A stretch of 64,000 nucleotides of DNA from Agrypnia vestita (taxonomy: Eukaryota; Arthropoda; Insecta; Trichoptera; Phryganeidae), in the NCBI GenBank assembly GCA_016648135.1, contig JADDOH010003987.1:1-64000 (forward strand). Reading direction: 5' to 3'. A model generated the notes under the pieces. It did not search any database and was not told the DNA's origin. It saw only the letters and a program-made list of their open reading frames with translations. Shown here in pieces: positions 11,234-21,330 of this stretch. The position numbers were made by a program, and so were the translations under genes. Numbering within the stretch: the stretch's first letter is position 1; each line of letters begins with the position of its first letter.

Positions 11234-11639
11234 GATATGTTCAGTTTATTATTATTACATGTATTTCGGTTATATAATCCAAGTTTATACGATCGGCCCT
11301 AACTTCTACAGCTCAGGAGTTTATCTGCTTGTCTGCTCGGCAATCAAAAGTTAATAAAAAGTTATTATTTTGAATGGAATTTTATGTTTCGCTTCAATAG
11401 TGTATCTTTGGTAAAAATTACGGGATAGACAAGTTGAAACTAGTTGGTGTAAACTCAATAAAGTGGCGTTATACAAATAGTTATTTTATTTAAAGAAAAA
11501 TATTATTTATATCAACAAAAAGAAAATACTTAACTATTTATCAATAATAACATTAAGGACCTACGACGAATAACAGTTCCGTTATAAACTTTCGATCTCG
11601 TGTAAACTAAATATTTTTTGCTTCATTGATAACAGCAAG

Positions 11640-11860
11640 TAACTTTGTGGCAACACAATTTAAATTAATTCATTTATTTATTTATATATTTCATGCCCAT
11701 ATGGGCTTTTACAAAATAAAAATAAAAAAATCACGTAAGTCAGATATGCAGTTAAAAAGACTCAAGTACAAGGTTACAGTTATCAGTAAAAATCTTAAAA
11801 TACAGATAGTTATAAAGTTAAAATATTAATAAAATAGTAGTTATAATGTTAATAAAAAGA
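11640..11860 (-). mobile_element. LINE 3' UTR end, same family as 54757-55440
   Basis: On the minus strand the sequence ends TTTTGTAAAAGCCCATATGG followed by an (AAAT)n-like tail. A sister copy at about 54.8 kb has GTAAAAGCCTAATGGGCGT and a long poly(A). The region upstream on the minus strand (toward 11907) carries the hairpin-GAAAC cassette. Confidence 0.55.
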
Positions 11861-11906
11861 AAACAAAAATAAACCACTATTTATTGAATTATAATATTAA
11901 TAACAT

Positions 11907-11935
11907 GTTTCGGGGCTAATGGCCCCAACATCAAG
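11907..11935 (-). repeat. Hairpin-GAAAC cassette
   Basis: The minus strand reads TTGATGT, then a perfect GGGGCCATTAGCCCC-type stem, then GAAACATG. It is homologous to 35449-35478, including the flank TAATTTTTACTATA. It is a degenerate version of the CTGANGA-stem-GAAAC motif discussed under findings. Confidence 0.7.
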
Positions 11936-12303
11936 ATATACAACGTATAGTAAAAATTAAAATTTGAAGTATAGACAGCAACAACAAGAAAAATAAATCT
12001 ATGGGAGTTAAATAATGAATTAATAACTTATTTGAAAACAAATATAATAGATAAATATTTGCAAATGATACGGTTATTCATAAAAATTAATTTCCCATTA
12101 ACTTTTTTCTAATTGATCTAACTGTAATCTTATGTAATTGGTATGTAAAATTTCTAGACCCTTGTTAATATCAAAAATGGAAACATGTCGACGATTTAAT
12201 AAATAGTAGTTTTAAACGGAGTGTTTTCAAAACCAAATTGATTAATCAATTTTCTAATGTCTTTCTAGACATGCAGAAAAATCAAATCCACGTAAAAATA
12301 TTT

Positions 12304-12379
12304 GGCTGCTACCGGGATTCGAACCACGGATCACCTCCTATCCGGGGCAGGCGCGTTATCCAATTACGCTATAGCGGCC
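12304..12379 (-). tRNA. tRNA-Arg(CCG)-like sequence, probably pseudogene
   Basis: The segment is 76 nt on the minus strand. It has acceptor arms GGCCGCT/AGCAGCC (one mismatch), a D-arm region AGCGTAATTGGATAACGC, a CCTG/TAGG anticodon stem around a loop reading CCG, and a T loop TTCGAAT. Two mismatches in the T stem and a C instead of U before the anticodon argue for a pseudogene or a SINE head. The internal promoter boxes are recognisable. No related copy is seen in the window. Confidence 0.55.
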
Positions 12380-12724
12380 TTGTACATTTCCGTGAATATA
12401 TCGACCTTATCTGTAAGTCTCATTTATTAATTGATAAATATACATTATCCATTTTATTAATATAAAATTAATTTATTTTGCTATTATTGAAAAAAGATAC
12501 CTACATACTTTGTTTTTTAATATTTTTTCAAAATTTCGTTTAAAAAATGTGCATAAATACTAAAAAAACATTTTTATAATTTCAATTTGGCAAAAAATTT
12601 TCGAGATTTCTGCAGTATTTCGGCAATTTACGACGAATGTATCGAAATCACTCGAGTATTCGAGTTTCATGTTTGAACTAATTAATTCTAAAGAAATTGA
12701 AAGCAGCCATTATGCACTCACTGG

Positions 12725-12960
12725 GAGATACATTTTGGCCAAAAAGCTATTACCCAACTACACCATTTACTTCTGAATTAGCTCCCTGTGATTTCTAATT
12801 GTTTCAAAAATTAAAAACTTCAAAAAGATTTTCTAACATAACTGATATCCAACAAAATATATCACATTGTTGTGACCATGAAGTGGCTGACTGACTTTAA
12901 TAATTCAGTATTTTTGTAATGATGTATGATGCAAACATTCATATAAATAAATCCCACGTG
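12725..12960 (+). pseudogene. mariner-like transposase C-terminal relic
   Basis: From 12775 one frame reads ELAPCDF, a stop, then LFQKLKTSKRFSNITDI and QQNISHCCDHEV. This aligns with the mariner pattern SPDLAPCDFxLFPKLK..., which surrounds the last catalytic aspartate of the DDD triad. Upstream AKKLLPNYT-like text fits HPPYSPDL only loosely. The Asp of SPDL is Glu here and a stop follows CDF, so it is non-functional. Confidence 0.65.
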
Positions 12961-13284
12961 TGCCTGGTTTCGGAATTAAAATCATTGTTTACTTTCGTGT
13001 TGGTAAATGTTTTTCAAATTAAAAATTTGGTAAAACGTGAACCACGATGTTGCGATATCGTAGGACCTCATAATGTACTCATAAAGAGCTGATAATCTAA
13101 GTTTGGTTTGTTTTCTTAAGGTATGTGAGGCCAGTTGCAAAATACCTCGCAACGCGCGCGCGAGACGTTACGTCGTCATCACAGAATCGGGCTTGAATCT
13201 GAACCAAAAACTCTCCAGGTTTTTAATCAATTTGTTTTTATGATATTGCGTTGATTGGATCCCAATAATCTTTCATAACCAGCA

Positions 13285-13327
13285 CCATAAGATCTAGCCG
13301 ACTAGCTTGGATAGGACATGTCGTCAT
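13285..13327 (+). pseudogene. LINE C-terminus, left part (SRLAWIGHV)
   Basis: The plus strand reads SRLAWIGHVV, the start of the RxxWxGHVxR block of RTE-like LINE C-termini. It is cut off by the 13328-13692 element and continues after it. Confidence 0.55.
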
Positions 13328-13692
13328 AATCGTAGAACAACGACGCGTGTGATTTTTCTCAAGTTTGCAGGAGAGCAGTTTGAAGTTTTATTTACATAGA
13401 GACACTTTATGTCATAGCTCGACAACTACAAAAGATTTTCTATTGAAACTTGGGTTACTTATTTAAAGTTGATACCTTTCAAATATAGTCAGCGCAGTAC
13501 AATGATGATTTTACACATGCTGCATTGTTCTACGATCGCAAATCAGAACCGTCGCTGTACCGACTTCGTTCAACGACGGTTAAATTAATGAGAAAAAATA
13601 CACTTTTTATACTACTATTAGATGGCTTCTTTTTTTCACTTTTTAACGAGCCAAAATGGTCAATTTGAACACATCCGTCATTGTTCTACGAT
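13328..13692. mobile_element. 365-bp TIR MITE inside a LINE
   Basis: The termini are ATCGTAGAACAACGACG on the left and its near-perfect inverse CATTGTTCTACGAT on the right, with CAT on both sides as a possible 3-bp target duplication. An internal CATTGTTCTACGATCG copy lies near 13528. There is no coding capacity. The superfamily is not determined. Confidence 0.65.
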
Positions 13693-13920
13693 CATGACGA
13701 TGTATAGATCACGAGGCTAAACCAACTGGGAAAAGACCGTTGGGTAGACCTAGACAGCGCTTCATGGACAATGTACTGGCTGATCTGAAGAAGCTAGAAG
13801 TAAAGAAGGATGGGAGCAGAAAGCAATGGTTTGGAAGGAGTGAAAAGACAACATCCAGGAGGCCAGAGCTCTACAAGAGGTATGCGGCCATCAGAAGTAG
13901 GTAAGTATGTAAGCGTTGAC
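13693..13920 (+). pseudogene. LINE C-terminus, right part with AAGT tail
   Basis: The frame reads DHEAKPTGKRPLGRPRQRF, then MDNVLADLKKLEV. This is the GKRPLGRPxxRWxDNVxxDL signature of RTE-like ORF2. It ends near AAGTAGGTAAGTATGTAAG, a short tandem tail. It is the downstream half of the LINE interrupted by the MITE at 13328-13692. A frameshift separates the halves even after the MITE is removed. Confidence 0.7.
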
Positions 13921-14156
13921 TGGATAATAAGTAAACATCATCACGTCAGTACTTTACTATACTATACAATACCTGGTGGTTCTTGGATTCTCTTTTACGA
14001 GCCATTTCTATCCGGTACCATTTCTATCACTGCAAACAAGGAAAAAATCCGCACATTACGAATATATATATAGAATAAATAATCCTTATCTGATGACACA
14101 AAAAAAAGTGTAAAATACTAGTCATTTTTATACGGATCAATGTTTAACACTACAAA

Positions 14157-14182
14157 GAAAGAAAGAAAGAAAAGAAGAAATT
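14157..14182. repeat. (GAAA)n microsatellite
   Basis: AAAGAAAGAAAGAAAG followed by an AAGAAGAAA run. Confidence 0.85.
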
Positions 14183-14255
14183 AATCCTACCGGAACTTAT
14201 ATTGCAGATCGTCAGATATAAGAAGAAGCGATCTCTTGCAAACGCTCGTTTCAAT

Positions 14256-14548
14256 TCAATTTCAATTTCAATTTATTTATTTTTTTATATAAAATTTACA
14301 TTACAAACACAAATTTAATTCTTAAATGTTATATATAAGTTAGAAATATATAAACACATATAAATAAAAGCAAGTATATGAAATCATTCAAATCCTGCTT
14401 CGGAATACCCTCTCAGAGACATGGAACAGATCAATATGCAGAGTAATATTGTTCAGCATAGCAGTAGCTCTTCCAACAGGCATAACCATTGGCAGGTTGG
14501 TCCTGTATATTGGAATGTGAACAAATCTATGCTGATGCTGTATCATAC
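14256..14548 (-). pseudogene. Jockey-like LINE J, 3' end, copy 1
   Basis: On the minus strand this fragment encodes HIPIYRTNLPMVMPVGRATA followed by the family 3' UTR. It ends in a TTGAAATTGAAATTGAATTG tail at 14256. Four other copies lie at 18555-18910, 39370-39960, 45515-46260 and 59515-59825. The copy is 5'-truncated. Confidence 0.8.
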
Positions 14549-14900
14549 ATGGATGGATATAATGATGAATATATAAATTAATGATATAATTATGTTAAAT
14601 ATGTAATCACGGTGATATTTATTATGATATGATATACAAACCTCGTACATAACAAAAGTGGTAAAAAAAAAAACTGCAACCACGATAAAAAAAATGCATA
14701 ACCCTGCATCCATTTTGTTTGAAGTGTTCATTAATTTAATGTAAAAATAAGGTAAAGTGTACCCTATTTTTGTAAAAGCCGTGAATTAAAAGGCTAACCG
14801 AAGACATGCCCAGCCTAAGTGGGATATCCCCAGAATTTCTCCCTGAACAAAAAAAGACTGTCAAACGTCGACATTGACGAAGTGTACAATGTTATAGTGT

Positions 14901-15156
14901 ATATCGTCGCTTTATATATAATTAAGCCTATGTGCCGTTTTAGTATATTCTTAAATAAACGAATGAAACTGTTTTAAAAAATAATTGCACAGACTAGATT
15001 TATAAAAAACATTTTAAATAATTACTAGGCAGACTTGCCAGATGAACAGCAATGTTTTTTTTTAGTATATCTCTATTATTTATATGAAAATTGTTTCATT
15101 CATCTGAGAGTGTATTAAACGGCACATAGGCTTAATAATATAAACAGCGACGATAT
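14901..15156. mobile_element. 256-bp MITE with about 55-bp TIRs
   Basis: The left end ATATCGTCGCTTTATATATA and right end CAGCGACGATAT are inverse. The arms continue through AAGCCTATGTGCCGTTT / AAACGGCACATAGGCTT and GAATGAAAC / GTTTCATTC. The interior is AT-rich and non-coding. The target duplication is unclear. Confidence 0.75.
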
Positions 15157-15479
15157 GATAGAGACATGATTGTTACTTTATATTACTATCTTGAGAATAT
15201 AATACTACGTAAAGCTATTGCAATCGATTTACAAAGCATTTACTTCTGAAATAAATACTGGATTTGCCTTCACGTTTGCTCTATTATCGATTACCATTGA
15301 ATTTAAATTGGAATGCGTGTATTCCTTCAACGAATTTCTAAATGTCAGAATATCCGAGGAAACGTCCGCTCCACAATATCTGACCTATCGTACTGAGGTG
15401 GAGCCACACACACACATACCCAAATCGCGGATACTGTGCGAGTTATTTTAATAATTTATTGCCAAATCGTGCCAGGTAA

Positions 15480-16470
15480 TGATAACCCAACCATTCTGAG
15501 CTACATAAGCTCCTTTGTCTCCCCGCAAGGCCACGAACAGAGCAGCAATGGTAGCACCATGTGATGTCGTTAGGCAAAATGCCATCCCTCAAACAAACCT
15601 AAAAACGCCATCGCTATATTTTCTATAGTTCCTGTAATATTTTAATGCAATATTTACTAATAATCATAACTCTTAATCAATATCTATTAATTATCATTTG
15701 AAAAGTATGTTGAATAAGTAACCAAAATAATTTCAAAAATTAAGAAGCATATGATTAAAATTGACTTAAGCATAGACAATAATGGGCATAATGACAGATT
15801 TTGAAATAACCTTCTATAATGTATGTACCTACACGTCCACTATTACCGAAAATAACATTATTTCAGTAAAAAACTAAGTTTTTACGCAAATAATTGCATT
15901 TTCGTCTACCTATTTTTAATTTCGCGCAAAAACGTCGGCGTTAACGTGACGTCAAGCCTTAGTAAATAAACATTAAATTGTGTCTATGACAACAGTTGAA
16001 GGACACGATGATAAGTACTGAGGTGTGACGTCATTCGCTCTGACCGGTGTTTCAGTTAAAATGGTGGATTGCACAATTTTATACTTTTGTTTTATTGAAA
16101 ATATTATTATTCTCAATGTGTATATTAAAACTAGATTATTTTTAAGAATCCTTTCACAATATTTTCTTTCATTCTTTAATTTTTTTATACTGTCACCATG
16201 TCTATTGCTCCTCATTTTTAATACAGTTCCACTTTTTAATAAAAAAAATCTGAAAAAACAAATGAAATGAAAAAATTCAACAAAACAGAGCGATGAAAAT
16301 CATTCTAAATAGAAATAGAAGCTCTTAAATTAAAACAATGTTAACAGATTTAAATTATCTCAACTTAAAATAAGGAATCAAGGTAAACGAAATGATTTTC
16401 ATACATAAATTTTTAAATGATAAAATGACAAAATAAAATTACATATTAGAGACGTACCACTATAACTTGG
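15480..16470. other. No gene seen
   Basis: AT-rich sequence with overlapping chance frames of about 80 codons on both strands (15973-16270) and no recognisable motif. No repeat shared with the rest of the window was noticed. Confidence 0.45.
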
Positions 16471-16479
16471 CGTGCGAGG

Positions 16480-16900
16480 GAGGGCGTCCCTATCGCGTAA
16501 CAGAAGTTGTCATGGTGTAAATTTATTACACAATACATAATGTACAGAATGTCCGGTGACCGGTGTCGTATTAAATACAGAAATTTGGTCGGGCAGCACT
16601 AAGAAACCGTGCAGTAATGGCGGCCGTTCTATCTGTCAAACTGTCAGACGGTAAAATCGGTCCATTATTCGCTTTTTCAGCTTCGCAAAATTTCAATACT
16701 TCATTGGCAATTGTTCCTGCACCATCCCGGACTGTTTAGGATGTTTTGGACCTAATAATTCAGTGTATATTGGTAATCAAGATGTCACAGCTCCCGACCA
16801 AATACAAAATTGAACTAAATGACAGGGCGAGGGTTACCGCTGGGTGCGGGCGGGGCGGGTTTTAGTTCAAAATTCGCCGCATGCCAAGTTACGTTGGGCA
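16480..16900. other. GC-richer block with an inverted pair
   Basis: The block has raised CpG density around GCGTGCGAGGGAGGGCGTCC and GGGTGCGGGCGGGGCGGG. AAAATTGAACTAAA near 16808 is the inverse of TTTTAGTTCAAAATT near 16860. It could be a promoter-like remnant or part of a repeat. No exon is supported. Confidence 0.3.
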
Positions 16901-16914
16901 AGCAATAGGCGTCT

Positions 16915-17588
16915 GATACACATGCTTATTTAGTGGCACGTGAGCATGCGCAGTATCGACCTTGACAGTGGCATGCTTATTAGTGGCATGTGTGTACGCA
17001 CATTGCTAGAAATGAGCATGCCACCTAGTGGCATGCTCAAAAATCAACCGCCGGTTGATTTATAAGCATGCCACTGTCATTCACCATAAAGAAGGGGTAT
17101 CTTTGGAGCATGTGTGAAGAGACTTGCTTATTTATGAGCATGCTTACGTCATTCGCGGGCTTCGCGGCTAGTATTATCGATCTTCTCAGTCCGCGACAGA
17201 TGAAACAAATATGGCGCGTTGGGGAGATGATAAAACATTACTTTTCGTGACTTATTATAGGAATCACGAATGTCTGTGGAATACTCGGTCACCGTTGTGT
17301 AAAAATAATATAGTGAGAAATAATGTTTACGAAACTTTATTAATAGGCAAACTAAAATCAAAAATGTGCGGATGGAAACTCGGGAACTTTTTTGATTTAT
17401 TGATTCACTTGAATTTTCTATTTCAGTTTGTAAAGTTTCCATTTTGAACAAGAGCGTCTCTATTCTATGACAAGAGGATGCCACTAATAAGCATGCCAGT
17501 AATGAGCAAGTGTATACAGTTGTTAGGGCATGCTTATTAGTGGCATGCTCATTAGCATGCCACTAAAGAAGCATGTGTATCTGTACCT
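16915..17588. mobile_element. GCATGC-rich DNA transposon derivative
   Basis: The left end GATACACATGCTTATTTAGT and the inverse of the right end (GATACACATGCTTCTTTAGT) form terminal inverted repeats. Both flanks carry many GCATGC-centred words such as GGCATGCTTATTAGTGGCAT, probably binding sites for a DNA-binding protein. The right end recurs at 34438-34633 with the same outer bases CTGTACCTTT, so the true terminus may lie slightly outside the TIR. The interior carries a MADF-like open frame. No catalytic transposase domain was seen. Confidence 0.65.
17211..17447 (+). CDS. MADF/Myb-SANT-like DNA-binding domain fragment (possible)
   Basis: A 78-codon frame starts MARWGDDKTLLFVTYYRNHE. The pattern W4...Y15-YRNHECLWN(16-24)...K31N32...R36 matches the start of MADF domains, which bind DNA and often occur in the accessory protein of Harbinger-type transposons and in host regulators. 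After about residue 58 the frame becomes hydrophobic and loses similarity. TTCTATTTCAG just downstream looks like a splice acceptor, so the last part may be intron. The flanking GCATGC repeats indicate a mobile element. Function and activity are unknown. Confidence 0.4.
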   Translation: MARWGDDKTLLFVTYYRNHECLWNTRSPLCKNNIVRNNVYETLLIGKLKSKMCGWKLGNFFDLLIHLNFLFQFVKFPF

Positions 17589-18239
17589 TTCCACATGCCC
17601 ACAGGACGTCCCTGATAATGCCGTGTTCTTTGTCCAAAATATTAATGGGGTTAGCAAAAACGCCGGCAGGTTCGCGCCCAATTAAGGATCGAATTGCAAA
17701 ACGTTTCTCGACAGTCGGAAATGACATGGAACATAAATCAATGCTTGTGTGTTAAAAGTTTAAAGGTTATGTTTGTATTGTGTGCTAAATCAACGTACCT
17801 GAGTCACAAAACAAATGTGACCTTTCAAAAATATTTTCTGAAAAGGTTGACTTTTAGAAAGATAGACTCCTCATAACTAAACTAAGTCAAGTATTAGAGA
17901 TTAAGGCGATATCTGAAGTCTAGCAAGGTGAGCGAAATTCTGCACTTTTTCCCGTAGGCGAATTACATATATAACTAAAATTAAGTTTTTGATTTCTTTT
18001 TGTAAATATTTAAAAGAAAAATATTCATTCTTATAATTTATTGAAGTTTAATTAATAGTGGTCGATTATATAAGAAGGTTGAAAAAATCGCAACAAAAAA
18101 TAAATTATTTTTTTAAAAACAATATTTTTTAAAACACAATTTGTAAGATAATCAACTAATAGATAATATATTATATTTTTTATAAATTAAAGATAATTAT
18201 TATATTTGTAAGATTATTTAAAAAAAAAAACATGTTATA

Positions 18240-18378
18240 GTTGCCGGCAAACTTCTTGAAATTTTTTGGCGTAGTGGGGGAATGCGCAGAAGACAAAATT
18301 TGTGTCTCGTTGGTGGAATGGTACATGCGCAAACTTTCCCCCATTACGCCGAAAAATTTCAAGATGTTTGCCGGCTAC
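18240..18378. mobile_element. 139-bp foldback element
   Basis: GCCGGCAAACTTCTTGAAAT at the left and ATTTCAAGATGTTTGCCGGC at the right are inverse. The arms extend about 50 bp through GGCGTAGTGGGGGAA / TTCCCCCATTACGCC. A 25-30 base centre separates them. There is no coding potential. The open frames reading through it on both strands are artefacts of the palindrome. Confidence 0.85.
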
Positions 18379-18554
18379 TGTACAAGCCTATATGAAGCCC
18401 GCAAAATGGTGCAATTTTCTTCAGTTTAAAAAAAAAGGTTGGTTTATCAATTTATTAATAGATATAGAGCATGAGCTTGCCTGAGAATAAATATGTAACC
18501 TTGCACGTTTACTTCCAAAAGATGACAAAATTTGCAAAAGCAGTGTTATAGATA

Positions 18555-18910
18555 TTGAGAATAATCCTGAAATTATGCAGAGCATTGGTTTGTATGTTCC
18601 TGATAATTACACTAGACATCGTCAGCATAGATTGTTTCACATTCCAATATACAGGACCAACCTGCCGATGGTTATGCCTGTTGGAAGAGCCACAGCTATG
18701 CTGAACAAAATTGCTTTGGGTATTGATATATTCCGTGTGTCTGAGGGGGTTTTCCGAAGCGGGATTCTCCTACACCTTTGACCAGATTTTATGTTATTTT
18801 TAATTTATTAAATACTTTCATTTTTGATATATACTTCCTAATATGTATGCCTTAAACATTTTGTTTGTCATGGACATATTATCGTGAAATAAATTGAAAT
18901 TGAAATTGAA
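18555..18910 (+). pseudogene. Jockey-like LINE J, 3' end, copy 2
   Basis: The 68-codon frame beginning near 18575 contains LYVPDNYTRHRQHRLFHIPI, then TNLPMVMPVGRATAMLN, the C-terminal end of the LINE J reverse transcriptase. It is followed by the 3' UTR and a tail of TTGAAATTGAAATTGAATTG at 18890-18912. It is the best preserved C-terminus of the family but is heavily 5'-truncated. Confidence 0.85.
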
Positions 18911-19256
18911 TTGAAAAATACAAGAAGTTAAAAGAACATAGCCGTTGTTTAAAGAAAAACAACATACAACAATCACATAATACAAACCATTCTTTTGACA
19001 TTAATTAATTAAAACTACTCCATTCGTTTCGTCATAAATGATTGATAATTAACAGTTTAGAAACCATCGAAATCCGAAAAACTGGAATTCTTGGAAAACA
19101 CTCATGAACAACGTCTCATTCTACATAAAATTAAGACGTCTCCGATCCTAAATGCGGTTTCTCAAATGACTCAAAAATCCTCCCCACGCTGCGTGCGACC
19201 CGCTTTCCTACCGAATAGGTTGTCAAAATTTCTGTTATAAATTAGTTTAGTTATAA

Positions 19257-19455
19257 ATTACGCCTGATGAAGAGAAGGATTGCTCCTCTCCAATCTAATA
19301 TATAAAGAGGTAAAGTTTGTAAGTTTGGATGTAGGAGGTAATCTCCGAAACTACTCATCCGATTTCAAAAATTATTTAAATTATATATTTAGAATGGACT
19401 TTCATAGTGGACATAGGCTATATATTATCCCGTAAGTATAAATTAGTTTAGATAG
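19257..19455 (+). mobile_element. Helitron-like fragment (5' region)
   Basis: TCTAATATATAAAGAGGTAA followed by GTAGGAGGTAATCTCCGAAA and GACATAGGCTATATATTATC is a pattern I associate with Helitron-related repeats in arthropods. GACATAGGCTATA also occurs at 24138 and 24855. A CTGATGA-hairpin motif (19265-19291) precedes it. No 3' terminus of this copy is seen. Confidence 0.4.
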
Positions 19456-19460
19456 GATTC

Positions 19461-19481
19461 TTAGTATAAACTTATTTATAC
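19461..19481. repeat. Left arm of a split palindromic hAT target
   Basis: With the right arm at 20225-20241 this forms the sequence into which the 19482-20223 element inserted. The arms AGGATTCTTAGTATAAA (starting near 19454) and TTTATACTAAGAATCCT are perfectly inverse. Confidence 0.8.
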
Positions 19482-20223
19482 TAGTGATGGGTTCGCTCTG
19501 TACTCACTACTACAATGTAGTACTACACTACATTGAAGTGCACACTTCGCACATTTTGATGTGTAGTGCACACTACAAACTACAAACACCAAAGTTATTG
19601 AAAGTATAAACTTTAAATAGTACACTTCATTTCAAAGCGAACACTACAAAGTACATACACTTCAAAGTTATCGAAAGTATGAGAAACACATTTTAAGTAG
19701 TGTATTTTTTACGTGAAATTTTTGGAAAGTTGATGTAGATATATGAAGAATTTTCTGGAATCTGTAAGAAGTTGATGTAGCTAAACGGAGAAATCTTTGG
19801 AAACTGTAACAACCCCCCCCCCCCCATGGTTTGAAAAATTTTGGGAGCTATGAAGAAATTTTTGGGAAGTTGATGTAGCTAAATGGAGAAATCTTTGGAA
19901 ACTGTATTTTTAGCTCGCTAAATTTTTATTTGGGAAAAAAATACTTCATTCCATTTAAAAATTTACTTCACTATTACTTCATTTCATTACTTCACTTCAT
20001 TAATACTACAATTACTTCATTACATTACTTCACTTCATTAATACTACAATTACTTCATTTCATTACTTCACTTCATTAATACTACAATTACTTCATTACT
20101 TCACTTCATTTACTTCACTTCATTTCGTAGTACTACAATTGTAGTGTACACTTTGTAGTCTTCAAACTGGTGAACGTGTGTGTGTTGTAGTCTTCATTTT
20201 GAAATGAAGTTTTCCCTTCGCTA
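19482..20223. mobile_element. hAT-type nonautonomous element with 8-bp target duplication
   Basis: The element starts TAGTGATGGG and ends CCCTTCGCTA (inverse TAGCGAAGGG) and is flanked by ATTTATAC at 19474-19481 and 20224-20231. The length of the duplication and the TAGxGxxGGG ends indicate the hAT superfamily. Inside are many ACTACAATGTAGTACTAC-like subterminal words and an approximately 38-bp tandem at 19985-20120. There is no transposase. Confidence 0.8.
19985..20120. repeat. 38-bp tandem repeat inside the hAT element
   Basis: CATTACTTCACTTCATTAAT begins at about 19985, 20023 and 20061, with a shortened fourth unit after. The unit is rich in ACTTCATT and TACTACAATT, similar to the subterminal words of the element. 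Confidence 0.8.
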
Positions 20224-20378
20224 ATTTATACTAAGAATCCTGCGTCGCAAAATTAAATTAATATTCAAATATGCATATAATGCTCTACGACGCAAGATGC
20301 AAATGATGGTTCACTTGGGTATCTTATTATGTTTTTGTTTAATATTGTCTTTTATTACGTTTATATTTACTACTAGCT

Positions 20379-20420
20379 ATAACCCGTCATAAATGACGTA
20401 GGATTTCTAAGAAATAAATG
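20379..20420 (-). mobile_element. Helitron-like 3' terminus
   Basis: On the minus strand an ACGTCATTTATGACG hairpin is followed by GGTTATAGCTAGT. Helitron 3' ends typically have a short hairpin shortly before a terminal CTRR, here CTAG before T. The extent upstream on the minus strand cannot be fixed. Confidence 0.4.
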
Positions 20421-20570
20421 AAAAATAATGTAGATATCTCGTAATACTTCTACCACAATTATTAACTGGTTCGATTTGGCGCTCGGAGTTTTCTGCTACA
20501 GTCACTGGCCAGGATTTGAAAAATCCGAACTAGTTGACAGTTGGGTTACGGCATTCCGTTATCTTCTTTT

Positions 20571-20800
20571 ACTCCCTTTATATTAACTCGTGGCGTCTGC
20601 TTGCTTGCTTGTTCGCCGGGTGAAAAAACTTTGGATCGATTTTTAACCCTTTTTCCGTCATCCAATCGAGCTGAAACTTGGCAAGTAGACTCGTGGCGAC
20701 GATCAAGAAGATCTATCAAATTTTCGTTAAAAAAAAAAAATTATAGTATAATTTCGGATTTTTAGAAATTTTATTGGTTTTTTCAAATTGGAATCATTAG
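20571..20800 (+). mobile_element. MITE M, copy a (left part)
   Basis: It starts ACTCCCTTTATATTAACTCG and contains the family core GGATCGATTTTTAACCC and CATCCAATCGAGCTGAAACT. It diverges after about 20790. A matching right-end piece, GAAAGGGAGTATAATAAAAA, lies at 21073, so the copy may be split by an insertion or by divergence. Confidence 0.65.
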
Positions 20801-21072
20801 AAAAGTTCGATTACGGCGGCCCGATAACGTCGCGGAATATTTTCTAAATTTGAATTACTCCGTCGGTATACATAATAGGTACTTCACTACGAATGTCGAA
20901 AAACTAAATTTACTTACAAATGTTTTTAGAATTTAATCTTCAAAGGATGAAGTATCTTATCAAAGAAAACATCTCAAAACATCTGACATTTTAGAAATAT
21001 ATTAAATTACTGCAAGTTTAGTGTTATGTTATATGTTTTAATTCGTCTTTAATTGTTGTTATATTTTACAAA

Positions 21073-21330
21073 GAAAGGGAGTATAATAAAAACTTGGTTT
21101 TTTATGTTCAAGTTTGTGTTTACTGGGGTATTATGCCGTGTTGTTACGACCTTTCGGGCCGACGTTTCGGATCCCATTGCAGGGTCCATCATCAGGGCTG
21201 ATGTGTTGTCTTGAATGGTCTTGAATGTCTTGGTGTTGTGGTTAAGTATCGGCTTGCAATACCGTGCCGAAGTCATGATGTGTTGTATTGTGTTGTATGT
21301 ATGATTCATCTGTTGTCTGATCACGTTGTT
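21073..21330. repeat. MITE M right end joined to family P sequence
   Basis: GAAAGGGAGTATAATAAAAA is followed by GGGGTATTATGCCGTGTTGT, GGGCCGACGTTTCGGATCCC and CATCATCAGGGCTGATG, the arm of foldback family P in single (non-inverted) form. On the minus strand 21164-21195 shows CTGATGA, a GGACCC/GGGATCC stem, then GAAAC. Confidence 0.65.

Noticed and set aside
17149..17484. 111-codon minus-strand frame
   Set aside because: It overlaps the MADF-like frame on the other strand and reads antisense through it; no motif.
18241..18429. Several 60-codon frames on both strands
   Set aside because: They read through a 139-bp palindrome, so both strands give similar chance frames.
19806..19826. Poly(C) run as a functional element
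   Set aside because: It is a simple homopolymer, with another near 38553, and may be a sequencing or slippage feature.
21164..21195. A complete, active hammerhead ribozyme
   Set aside because: CTGATGA, stem II and GAAA are present, but the helix after GAAA pairs poorly, no clear UH cleavage site closes helix III, and helix I partners are missing. It is reported only as a core-like motif.
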